DNA of 7,265 nucleotides from Actinomycetota bacterium (GCA_016781225.1 JADDQT010000048.1:3319-10583); one strand, 5' to 3'; shown: positions 1 to 5,459, numbered from the stretch's first letter. A program made the numbers and translations. Notes: generated from the letters alone by a model not told the origin.

Positions 1-666
1 GGTGAGCAGCGCGTACAGCGACGTTCGCGTGATGCCGTTGACCCAGCCGGGGCTGTAGGACCGGTCGGTGCCGTAGTAGGCGAACGGCTCGTCCCCGCCC
101 ATGAGTGCGGGTGTCTCGTCATTGCTGACGGCGGCCATGTACTCGACTTCACCGGTGGCGTGTTGGCGTGCGGCCAGGGCCATCTGTTCAGTGAGCACGG
201 CGCGGTATGACTCGACTCCCATCCCGGCCCGCATGGCGTGAGGATCGTTGTACCCACCGGCCACGGTGACCAGCGCCCGGATCCGGGGGTCGAAGGCGGC
301 GAAGCGCAGTGCGTAGCCTCCACCAAGGCACACGCCCACGCAGCCGAGCCGGTTGGCGTCAACCGCAGGGCGGGCAGCCAGCCAGCTGAGGGCGTCGCGG
401 AGATCGGCCAGCTTGCCGGCTGGATCCTCGTGCTGGCGTGGGCTGCCCTCGCTGGCACCGAAGTTGCGGTGGTCGAAGGCCAGCGTCACGTAACCGGCGG
501 CGGCCAGGGCCTCGGCGTAGTGACCCGTCACCTGCTCCTTCACCCCGGTAAGGGGACCGGTGAAGACGAGCCCCGGTAATGGGTCGGCTGCGCCCGAGGG
601 GACCCGGAGATGACCGGCGAGGTGCAGACCATCGCTCACGAATGTCACTTCATTCGGCGCAATCAC
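1..666 (-). CDS. Dienelactone-hydrolase-like alpha/beta hydrolase, 3' end outside the window
   Basis: 222 codons are visible and the frame is open to the window edge. The protein begins MIAPNEVTFVSDGLHLAGHL, the usual N-terminal beta hairpin of this group. Next come an oxyanion-region segment (FTGPLTGVKEQ, residues 35-45), a strand and turn with FDHRNFGASEG (64-74), and the nucleophile elbow GVCLGGGYA (111-119), followed by VAGGYNDP. The nucleophile position is Cys113 rather than Ser, as in true dienelactone hydrolases (G-x-C-x-G-G). The acid and histidine of the triad may lie beyond the edge. By family it is a soluble cytoplasmic hydrolase of ester, lactone or similar bonds; the substrate cannot be inferred. 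The start is uncertain. I chose GTG at 666 because it places the family N-terminus correctly, but no clear Shine-Dalgarno precedes it. An in-frame GTG at 702 is the alternative, and the frame stays open upstream to a TAG near 829. Confidence 0.85.
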   Translation of the reverse strand, partial: MIAPNEVTFVSDGLHLAGHLRVPSGAADPLPGLVFTGPLTGVKEQVTGHYAEALAAAGYVTLAFDHRNFGASEGSPRQHEDPAGKLADLRDALSWLAARPAVDANRLGCVGVCLGGGYALRFAAFDPRIRALVTVAGGYNDPHAMRAGMGVESYRAVLTEQMALAARQHATGEVEYMAAVSNDETPALMGGDEPFAYYGTDRSYSPGWVNGITRTSLYALLT

Positions 667-858
667 GGGCCCATCATGGCGGGACTCGTCCCCGCCGGCC
701 ACCCGTGTCTCTACGGTGGCCTGCCCCAGAACGCCGGGTGAGTGCGGCCTAGAGGCGAAGTGACGGCCCCGTCGATCGCCGTAAGCGAGCAGCGCTTCGA
801 GTTGGCGTTCTAGCCGCGCGTTCTATTCGTCGTCGCCCACGGGCATCTCGCCGCGTCC

Positions 859-1128
859 TCAGTCTTTTGCGCCGGCGTGGACCCTGCCACCCTCCGCCTT
901 CAACGCTGGGGAGCCCATCGTCCAGTGCCTTCTTGACGGTCTTGCGCATCGTGCCCCGGAGTGCACGAGCAAAAAAAGCCACCCCAGGACTCTTCTGTGA
1001 ATACACGGGTGTGACATCGTGCGGCTCCATGTGCCAGACGTGGAAGGCGTCGATACCCAACGTGCGGTCCTTCCAGGCCACCCTGTGCGGTGGCTCGGCC
1101 GCAAGGATCTCGGATTCGATCGTTCCCG
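859..1128 (-). pseudogene. SRPBCC (START/polyketide-cyclase-like) protein, C-terminal half, frameshifted
   Basis: Reading three frames in turn on the minus strand rebuilds one coherent C-terminal half of an SRPBCC ligand-binding protein. The order is GTIESEILAAEPPHRVAWKD, then GIDAFHVWHMEPHD, then TRVFTEESWGGFF, then ARALRGTMRKTVKKALDDGL, then PALKAEGGRVHAGAKD and a TGA at 859-861. The H-W-x-x-E-P strand, the T-E-E-S-W-x-G strand and the final amphipathic helix ending in LKAE are typical of the family. Frame changes fall near 1010, at an A7 run (971-977 on the plus strand, one base too many) and at a G4 run (908-911, one base too many). The N-terminal half is missing: homology stops at about 1128, where an oppositely oriented integrase fragment begins. 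Family members bind small hydrophobic ligands, but nothing here shows which. It is not functional as sequenced. Sequencing error could explain the frameshifts but not the truncation. Confidence 0.72.
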
Positions 1129-1459
1129 GCCCACTGAACTACGGGTCCTTCTACAGCCTGTACTTCCGCCCCGCCGTGATAGCAGCGCTCCCGGCTCACC
1201 TTCACAGTCTCCGTTTTCACGACCTGAGGCACACGTATGCCAGCCTCTTGGTGAAACAGGGCGCCCATGCGAAGGAGATGGCGGAGCTCTTGGGACACGC
1301 ATCGGTGCAGATCACCCTGGACCGCTACAGCCACGTCATGCCCGTCTGACCCTGGCCCTCGCCGAGCGCCTGGACGCCGCCTATCGGGCCGCAGAGCCGG
1401 CGTCCCTGGTTGCAGGAGGGACGGTCGCCAACCCCGTAGCAACGCTGCGCCCGCGGTGA
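1128..1459 (+). pseudogene. Tyrosine integrase, C-terminal catalytic fragment with a frameshift
   Basis: The fragment starts at GPLNYGSFYSLYFRPAV, the region just before the second catalytic box of actinobacterial phage-type integrases. It continues with LRFHDLRHTYASLL (His and Arg of H-x-x-R), ELLGHASVQITLD (third box His) and DRYSHVMP (nucleophile Tyr). The current frame then stops at TGA 1347-1349. Shifting by one base at the CCC run at 1341-1343 restores the usual tail RLTLALAERLDAAYRAAEP and carries on to TGA at 1459. The N-terminal core-binding domain and the first catalytic Arg (T-G-x-R-x-G-E box) are absent, so it cannot be an active recombinase even if the frameshift is an error. It is a different lineage from the recombinase at 2567-3649. 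Its left edge abuts the truncated SRPBCC gene, suggesting that an insertion or deletion event joined them. Confidence 0.85.
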
Positions 1460-1476
1460 CCGTGGCGGAATCAAAT

Positions 1477-1492
1477 TCCTACTTTGGTAGGA
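1477..1492. promoter_or_regulatory. Palindrome before the antitoxin, putative operator
   Basis: TCCTAC-TTTG-GTAGGA is a perfect 6-bp inverted repeat with a 4-base centre, ending 9 bases before the antitoxin ATG at 1502. Ribbon-helix-helix antitoxins usually repress their own operon by binding such sites, so this is the obvious candidate operator. Its right arm overlaps TAGGAT (1488-1493), which resembles a -10 hexamer. If that is the promoter, transcription would begin within a few bases of the ATG, giving a nearly leaderless message, which is common in actinobacteria. I see no good -35 match. Confidence 0.5.
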
Positions 1493-1501
1493 TTCACCTC
1501 C

Positions 1502-1723
1502 ATGGGCGTCGCCAAGCTTTCCGTCAGCATCGATGAGCGACTCGCCATGGCTGTGCGAGAGCACGCCGGCGAGCGAGGCCTCAGCGGGTTCACCGCCCGG
1601 GCGCTGCGCCATGAACTCGAGCGCGAGCGTCTGAAGGCATTCCTGGTCGACTTGGAGAAGGACATCGGACCGCCGGACGATGACCTGGTAGCCGAAATCG
1701 ACGCCCTATGGCCGGATTCGTAG
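1502..1723 (+). CDS. vapB: Ribbon-helix-helix antitoxin, VapB-type
   Basis: 73 residues. The N-terminus MGVAKLSVSIDERLAMAVRE gives a short beta strand (KLSVSID, residues 5-11) followed by helix, turn and helix (LSGFTARALRHELERE), the MetJ/Arc/CopG-type DNA-binding fold. The acidic C-terminus (LEKDIGPPDDDLVAEIDALW) is the kind of segment that wraps around and neutralises a PIN toxin. It overlaps the downstream toxin by 16 bases (toxin ATG at 1708), implying translational coupling. The frame is open upstream and another start is possible at 1484, but that would put the palindrome inside the gene, and the ATG at 1502 gives the standard family N-terminus. There is no strong Shine-Dalgarno. The VapB assignment rests on the partner; antitoxin families are weakly conserved in sequence. 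It is intact, unlike its neighbours on both sides. Confidence 0.82.
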   Translation: MGVAKLSVSIDERLAMAVREHAGERGLSGFTARALRHELERERLKAFLVDLEKDIGPPDDDLVAEIDALWPDS

Positions 1724-2121
1724 TTCTCGACTCCGAGGCCGTCTCTGCCCTCGCCAACGCCTCCCGCAGCCCAAAGGCGGCCAAGCGGGCTCAAGCGGTG
1801 CTCATCTCAGCGGCCCACCACCAAGCGCTCGTACGCACACCCGCCGCGGTGCTGGCCGAGGTCTACCGCGGGCACCCGGCAGACGCGGCCGTCAACCGGG
1901 TGCTGCGCGCGGCGGCCCCGGCCGTCAACACGACCGCCCGTATCGCCAGGATCGCCGGAGGGCTCCTGGCACGGCATCGCCGAAGCTCACGCGACGCGGT
2001 CGACGCTTTGGTTGTCGCCACCGCTGTTCGCCTGGGTGGCGCCATCATCGCCACCCATGACCTCAAGGATCTCCGGGCGCTCGCTGTCGACCACCCGAAC
2101 ATCAAGATCGTTGGCATCTGA
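1708..2121 (+). CDS. vapC: PIN-domain toxin, VapC-type ribonuclease
   Basis: 137 residues, the normal size for a single PIN domain. The acidic active-site positions are present: Asp8 in VVLDSEAVSAL, Glu51 in VLAEVYRG, Asp99 in SRDAVDALVVATA (with Asp96 nearby), and Asp118 in ATHDLKDLRAL. These coordinate Mg2+ or Mn2+ in VapC ribonucleases, which cut tRNA or rRNA when the antitoxin is lost. The gene starts inside the antitoxin's last codons (overlap 1708-1723), the usual arrangement in which the antitoxin is made first. The target RNA cannot be read from sequence. It lies between two broken recombinase genes and just upstream of a damaged tRNA gene, consistent with cargo left from an integrated element. 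All key residues and the frame are preserved, so it is probably functional. Confidence 0.88.
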   Translation: MAGFVVLDSEAVSALANASRSPKAAKRAQAVLISAAHHQALVRTPAAVLAEVYRGHPADAAVNRVLRAAAPAVNTTARIARIAGGLLARHRRSSRDAVDALVVATAVRLGGAIIATHDLKDLRALAVDHPNIKIVGI

Positions 2122-2183
2122 TCGCCATCGGTCACCAAGTCGTGCGCGGCGTGGGGTGCGGATGGGGTGCAAGCCTCCGGCAG

Positions 2184-2213
2184 GCGGCTATGCCATTTGC
2201 AGAATACAGCCGC
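2184..2213 (+). terminator. Weak hairpin after vapC, possible terminator
   Basis: GCGGCT at 2184-2189 pairs with AGCCGC at 2208-2213 across an 18-base loop, about 60 bases after the vapC stop and 21 bases before the tRNA. There is no T-run after it. It may be incidental in GC-rich DNA. Confidence 0.2.
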
Positions 2214-2234
2214 TGACCAGGGATGTTATCTCCG

Positions 2235-2320
2235 GGAGGGATGCGAGAGCGGCCGAATCGGACAGCCTCGAAACCGTTGTGGGGGCGACCTCACCGTGGG
2301 TTCAAATCCCACCCCCTCCG
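2235..2320 (+). tRNA. tRNA-Ser (anticodon CGA), probably degenerate
   Basis: 86 bases with class II tRNA architecture. Acceptor GGAGGGA pairs with CCCCTCC at six of seven positions (A7 opposite C). TG is followed by a D stem CGA/TCG around the loop GAGCGGCCGAA. The anticodon loop is CTCGAAA. A long variable arm folds as GTGGGG-GCGA-CCTCAC. The T arm is a perfect GTGGG-TTCAAAT-CCCAC, and the discriminator is G at 2320; CCA is not encoded. The anticodon stem is poor: ACAGC faces CCGTT with only two pairs. Compared with ordinary bacterial tRNA-Ser(CGA) genes there are two base changes, and one A is missing after the anticodon. No promoter is clear upstream. Either this is a pseudogene or attachment-site relic, or base errors hide a real gene. 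tRNA-Ser genes are common integration targets, and a recombinase gene follows. Confidence 0.7.
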
Positions 2321-2350
2321 CTCTTCGACAGGGATTCTCAAGAGAACGCC

Positions 2351-2440
2351 TGTCGGCGGCCATGAGATCCTGCCAGTGGCGGTCACAAAACTGCCGCGGG
2401 TGGCCAACAGAACTGCCCAGTGGCGGACAGGTGATCTGCC
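2351..2440 (+). mobile_element. Probable end of an IS21-family insertion sequence (remnant)
   Basis: The stretch begins TGTCGGCGGCCATGAGA and then carries two imperfect direct repeats: CTGCCAGTGGCGGTCA (2370-2385) and CTGCCCAGTGGCGGACA (2413-2429). Further copies of the core CTGCC lie at 2391 and 2436, and GGGTGGCC lies between. A terminal TG followed by several spaced copies of a CTGCC-plus-GTGGC motif is how IS21-family ends look, where the repeats bind the IstA transposase. No istA or istB coding sequence follows; the next 120 bases lead straight into a recombinase. It is therefore a solo end or a remnant. The family call is from memory of such ends, not a search. Confidence 0.4.
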
Positions 2441-2566
2441 CTCGTTGATGTCCGTGCCCGCCGGGGTCCGCCCGGTGGGCGCTTCTCCCGAATCGACTGG
2501 CCGGTGTCGTTGCTGGTGACGCCCACTTGGAGGCGATCGCCCGCCGGCACCGCAGATGGCGGCACC

Positions 2567-3649
2567 ATGCAGGACTATCTCGACCAGCTGGCGGTGTCGT
2601 CGGCCCTCGACGGTGGAGGCAGCGGCGCTGGCTCTGCGCCACCTGGCCGAGCACATCATCGAGACCTTCCCTGAGTGCACGTCGGTGGCGACCATCGAGC
2701 GCCGCCACATCGAGTCCTACAAGCTGGCCCTGGCGGCCAGCCCGGCAAGCGCGCCCACAAGCTCAGCCCCCAGACCATCCGCCACAACCTGGGCATGGCC
2801 CGCACATTCTTCGAGCGCATCATCGACTGGGACTACCCCGACGCCCCCCGTCGGTTCCCATCCTGGCCGGCGACTTGCCCAAGGCGGACGAGCCGACGCC
2901 CAAGTTCCTGGACGATCCCACTGCGGCCAAGTTCATGGCCGCCCTGGCCACCGACCCGAACCGCCGGCGACGACTCATCGTCGAGTTGCTGGCCCGCACC
3001 GGCATGCGTGCCGGCGAACTGGGTGGGCTCGCCGACGACGCCATGTACCGCATCGGCGACACGTACTGGCTGCGCATCCCCTGGGCAAGCTCCACAACGA
3101 CCGCTCGGTGCCGCTGCATCCCATGCTGGTCGGGCTGATCAACGACTACCGGGCTTGGCGAGGACCGATCGACACCGGCATCGGAAGCGTCCACCCTCAC
3201 AGCTGCGCCACACCCTGGCCACCCAATGCCTCAACCGGGGGATGTCGCTGGAGGCCACCGCGGCGCTGCTGGGACACCGCTCCCCTCGCATGACGCTCGT
3301 CTATGCCCGCATCGCCGACACCAAGGTGGCCGAGGAGTACTTCAACGCCACCAGCGCCGTCGAAGCCGACGCGGCTACTGCCCTCAGTGCGGAGCCGACG
3401 TCGATGACGTGGCGACCACCCGGAGGCGGCTGCTCGCCAAATGGGCACTGCACCCGTCCCCGAGACCTCGACTGTCGGTTCCGGACCATCTGCGAGGGCT
3501 GCGGCTTCTTCGAGACGGGACCGGAGTTCGTGCCCATCCTGCGACGGCAACGCGACGACGCCGCCGGCCACGGCGATCGGACGCGGATGCGCCTCTACGA
3601 CGAGCTCGTGCGTGTCATCGACGAACAGGAGGCCGCCGCCAGCACCTGA
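2567..3649 (+). pseudogene. Tyrosine recombinase (XerC/D-like) with Cys-rich tail, multiply frameshifted
   Basis: Switching frames six or more times recovers a nearly complete site-specific recombinase. It starts MQDYLDQLAV at ATG 2567, then STVEAAALALRHLAEHI and LSPQTIRHNLGMARTFFERI (core-binding domain), VPILAGDLPKADEPTPKFLD, ELLARTGMRAGELGGLADDA (first catalytic Arg), LGKLHNDRSVPLHPMLV (catalytic Lys), VHPHQLRHTLATQ (H-x-x-R), ALLGHRSPRMTLVYARIADT (His and nucleophile Tyr) and EEYFNATSAVEA. The tail HCTRPRDLDCRFRTICEGCG has ordered cysteines, known in some actinobacterial integrases. Breaks lie near 2600, 2742, 2853, 3080, 3200, about 3390 and 3440. The five whose repair can be read are single bases: one missing at four sites and one extra A at 3440. 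About 30 residues also seem to be lost between RAWRGPIDTG and the H-x-x-R box. Nearly all catalytic residues survive, so decay is recent or the frameshifts are base-calling errors. Confidence 0.85.
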
Positions 3650-4008
3650 TCGGTTCCTCGGCCCCTCCCTGCAGACATGGTTTGATGGGGCAGCCCAGGC
3701 ACCGGACGATCACCCGTGTAACGGCACATCTGGGCGCCAGCTCAAACGACGCTGGCCGCCAGCGCCGAGTTAGTCCCGGCGGCTGGTGTCGGGCGGCGAT
3801 CTCGACCAACCGCTTGAGCGTCGGTCTCTCGAGCGCCAGCACTATCACGCCTGATTGGGCCCCTCCAGACAGTGCCCAAGCTGTCATCACGGGCAGGCGA
3901 TCCGGGCGTGAGACGAGCAAGCTGGGTGGCGTGCATCAGCACCTGCGTCACGCCGAGGCGCTACTACCTTCCGGAGCTCGGGGCATGGCCGACTCTCGGC
4001 ACGACGCA
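3650..4008. other. No recognisable gene
   Basis: I see no convincing coding sequence here. A minus-strand frame at 3615-3920 (containing VMTAWALSGGAQSGV and VIVLALERPTLKRLVEIAAR) and an overlapping one starting at 3951 (VTQVLMHATQLARLTPGSP) look mildly protein-like, and the two could be one gene joined by a frameshift near 3900. I do not recognise either, neither has a ribosome binding site, and the first runs into the end of the recombinase. It may be a further decayed remnant. Confidence 0.4.
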
Positions 4009-4057
4009 GCTGCTCCGCTCTCGACTCGTCTAGGGGGACCCTCGAGAGCGGAGCAGC
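4009..4057 (-). terminator. Strong 16-bp hairpin, terminator of the small membrane protein genes
   Basis: The 16-base arm at 4009-4024 (GCTGCTCCGCTCTCGA) is perfectly complementary to 4042-4057, with a 17-base loop. It lies 6 bases past the TAG (4064-4066) of the minus-strand gene, where an intrinsic terminator is expected. There is no U-tract on either side; such tail-less stems are frequent in actinobacteria. It would also block plus-strand transcription leaving the accessory region. Confidence 0.75.
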
Positions 4058-4063
4058 CCTGTG

Positions 4064-4327
4064 CTATCCCTTCGCTCTTATGGCCAAGCCCAAAAACATG
4101 CCGACGATCAATCCAACGGCGCCAGAGATGACGCTCGAGGCCAGGCCCGCAAGCCCGGCCGCCTGGGTTGCCGCCGCTCCGGCTTGTGTCGCGGCTTGCG
4201 TGGCCTGAGCGCCTGCTTGAGTTGCGGCCTCCGTTGCCTGAGCGCCAGATTGCGTTGCGGCTTGCACCTCAAATGCCTTGCGTAGCTCATGTACTTCGGT
4301 GGTCAGTTGGTCTGTGTCCATTGGCAT
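4064..4327 (-). CDS. Small 11-residue-repeat protein with C-terminal membrane helix
   Basis: 87 residues. The head MPMDTDQLTTEVHELRKAFE is a short charged helix. It is followed by at least three tandem 11-residue repeats of the form A-A-T-Q-x-G-A-x-A-T-x (AATQSGAQATE, AATQAGAQATQ, AATQAGAAATQ) and a decayed fourth. The C-terminus is a glycine-rich membrane segment (VISGAVGLIVGMFLGLAI) ending in Arg and Lys. Eleven-residue periodicity suits a right-handed coiled coil or amphipathic helix, so this is probably a membrane-anchored helical rod. I do not recognise a named family and assign no function. Two starts are possible. ATG 4327 has AGGAAG 10 bases upstream; ATG 4321 (MDTDQL) has AAAGGA 8 bases upstream and is about as likely. 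It follows the 4409-4690 gene by 81 bases, with the strong hairpin downstream. Confidence 0.75.
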   Translation of the reverse strand: MPMDTDQLTTEVHELRKAFEVQAATQSGAQATEAATQAGAQATQAATQAGAAATQAAGLAGLASSVISGAVGLIVGMFLGLAIRAKG

Positions 4328-4408
4328 TGTCCTTTCACTTCCTTTGTGTTCCCAAGCGCTCGTGGCGCTGTTGTCGTCATTGGGCGAAAAGCCCGGGGCT
4401 CTGAGTCC

Positions 4409-4690
4409 TCAGCGCTCGACGCGGTAAGCCTCGCGACTTCCGGCTTTGGCGATGCCCCGGCTGAGCATGTAGCCAACTGTGAGCACGCCGACGAGGGTCA
4501 TCCCGTGTTCGACGTTGAAAGCTTCATCGGTGTAGGCCACGATGATCATGAGCAAGCTCGTCACCACGAAGACGATGAACTCGCTGGTGCGGATCGACGG
4601 TCGGGTTTCCGTCGACTGCTGGGAAGCTGACCTGCCGTTCGTGACGCCGCGCATGCTCTCTGCGGTGTGTTCGTCATCAAAGGACCTCAT
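4409..4690 (-). CDS. Small two-helix membrane protein, conserved in actinobacteria
   Basis: 93 residues from the chosen start (MRSFDDEHTAESMRGVTNGR). A polar N-terminal 35 residues lead to PSIRTSEFIVFVVTSLLMII, a first membrane helix. A short loop (AYTDEAFNVEHG) precedes a second helix (MTLVGVLTVGYMLSRGIAKA), and the tail is GSREAYRVER. The pattern T-S-E-F, helix, loop, helix, G-Y-M-x-S-R-G-x-A-K-x-G-S-R-x-x-Y is one I associate with uncharacterised actinobacterial proteins; the function is unknown to me. The frame is open to an ATG at 4801, but the extra residues there are rich in Pro and Arg and look like non-coding translation. ATG 4654 (MRGVTNG) is another possible start. After the stop, GAGCCCCGGGCTTTT on the minus strand could form a very short hairpin with a T-run. 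Confidence 0.7.
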   Translation of the reverse strand: MRSFDDEHTAESMRGVTNGRSASQQSTETRPSIRTSEFIVFVVTSLLMIIVAYTDEAFNVEHGMTLVGVLTVGYMLSRGIAKAGSREAYRVER

Positions 4691-4804
4691 GGTCTCAGTA
4701 GAAGAACAAGCGCGCCAGGGTGGCGCTCTTGCTGGTTCGGGACCCGCCGCCGTCGGCGTCTCTAGCGGCAGCCGGGGAGTGGACCAGTTGCTGAAGCCCA
4801 CAGG

Positions 4805-4810
4805 ATTCTA
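4805..4810 (-). promoter_or_regulatory. Possible -10 hexamer for the membrane protein gene
   Basis: On the minus strand TAGAAT is a good -10 match, about 110 bases before the ATG at 4690. The -35 candidates 15 to 17 bases further upstream (TTGGGG, TTTGGG) are weak. This is offered only as a candidate. Confidence 0.25.
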
Positions 4811-5195
4811 CCTTCGCGCCGGCGGCCCCAAACCTGCTTATGGAGCACATTCTCGACTGAGCGTGGTGCCGACGCCGCGCCGGAGGTCTCCGGGGTCACG
4901 TGTCACCCCCCTTGTGAGCGCCTGCAAGCGACCCACGGCCCGGAGCTTCATCACGACATCGTCTGTTCTCGGCGTTCACCGCACGAGACCGCGGGTGAGT
5001 GGTACGCCGGGAGCGCGATGTAACCGGCGAAGTCTCGCTGGTGAGGCGCCCTACAGCGCCGGTGTACCTGCGCCGGTTGCTCCCTCGGAACGGAGGCGGT
5101 CCAGGGACGGCCGCAGGCCGAGCGAGGACGTGAGCGCAGCGGGCCCTTGGCGGCCGGGAGTGACCGTGGCCCCAAACCCATGATGGCTCGCGCCA
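4811..5195. other. No convincing gene
   Basis: No frame here has a recognisable protein, a ribosome binding site or a plausible codon pattern. It contains an interrupted palindrome CCGGAG-GT-CTCCGG (4880-4893), whose 2-base centre is too tight for an RNA hairpin but suits a dimeric DNA-binding protein. Just after it, an E-box-like CACGTG (4897-4902) lies between GGGGT and TCACCCC. Both could be regulatory for the divergent genes on either side, or chance in GC-rich DNA. Confidence 0.35.
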
Positions 5196-5459
5196 GTGCT
5201 CCTCAGTGCCGTGGTGGCTGGGCTCGCCACCCAGATGACGTTCTCTCTGATCCGCCGTCCACTCGATTGCACCGACTCGGGTGCGCTGGCAGGGAGCTAC
5301 TTCAGCCGCCGGTTCTTCATCCGTTTGGCCTTGAGCGAGGTTCCGGCGCTGGTCGGCTTCGTCGGCTTTCTCCTCACCACCGAGCCCTGGCTCTACCCCT
5401 TGGGAGCGGCCTTCAGCGCCGTGGGGTTCGCCAGAACCGCGCCGACGCGGCGCAGCTGA
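5196..5459 (+). CDS. Small membrane protein, apparently truncated at its C-terminus
   Basis: 87 residues from GTG 5196, the first plausible start after an in-frame TGA at 5181-5183. A first hydrophobic stretch (MLLSAVVAGLATQMTFSLI) is followed by RRPLDCTDSGALAGSY, a charged turn SRRFFIRLALSE, then two hydrophobic helices (VPALVGFVGFLL and WLYPLGAAFSAVGFA), ending APTRRS. The arrangement of F-F-x-R-L-A-x-x-E, P-A-L-x-G-F-V-G-F and G-F-x-R-x-A-P-T-R matches a group of uncharacterised actinobacterial membrane proteins as I remember them, which continue for about 20 residues past A-P-T-R. Here the frame ends immediately, where homology to the convergent TPM gene begins. The N-terminus also looks short, with no clear ribosome binding site. 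Function unknown. Confidence 0.55.
   Translation: MLLSAVVAGLATQMTFSLIRRPLDCTDSGALAGSYFSRRFFIRLALSEVPALVGFVGFLLTTEPWLYPLGAAFSAVGFARTAPTRRS

Noticed and set aside
238..579. 113-residue plus-strand open frame
   Set aside because: It is antisense to the dienelactone-hydrolase-like gene, whose motifs are unambiguous; no recognisable protein or ribosome binding site.
900..1442. 180-residue minus-strand open frame treated as one gene
   Set aside because: Only a short part (HTRVFTEESWGGFF) belongs to the SRPBCC protein; the rest is antisense to the integrase fragment.
2370..2440. Start of a CRISPR array from the repeated CTGCC/GTGGC units
   Set aside because: The units are imperfect and closely spaced, with no uniform repeat and spacer lengths and no cas genes nearby; an insertion-sequence end fits better.
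2226..2710. Minus-strand open frames with GFEPTVR and GWDLNPR-type peptides
   Set aside because: These are antisense translations of the T arm and variable arm of the serine tRNA, a well-known source of spurious protein annotations.
2596..3293. Translational recoding of the recombinase by programmed frameshifting
   Set aside because: Six or more shifts at different, non-slippery contexts and in different directions cannot be programmed; decay or sequencing error is far more likely.
4736..4751. T-arm-like GGTTCGGGACCC suggesting another tRNA
   Set aside because: No acceptor stem, D arm or anticodon arm can be built around it on either strand.
4542..5183. 213-residue plus-strand open frame
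   Set aside because: It is antisense to the two-helix membrane protein, and its Arg/Pro-rich sequence resembles no protein I know.
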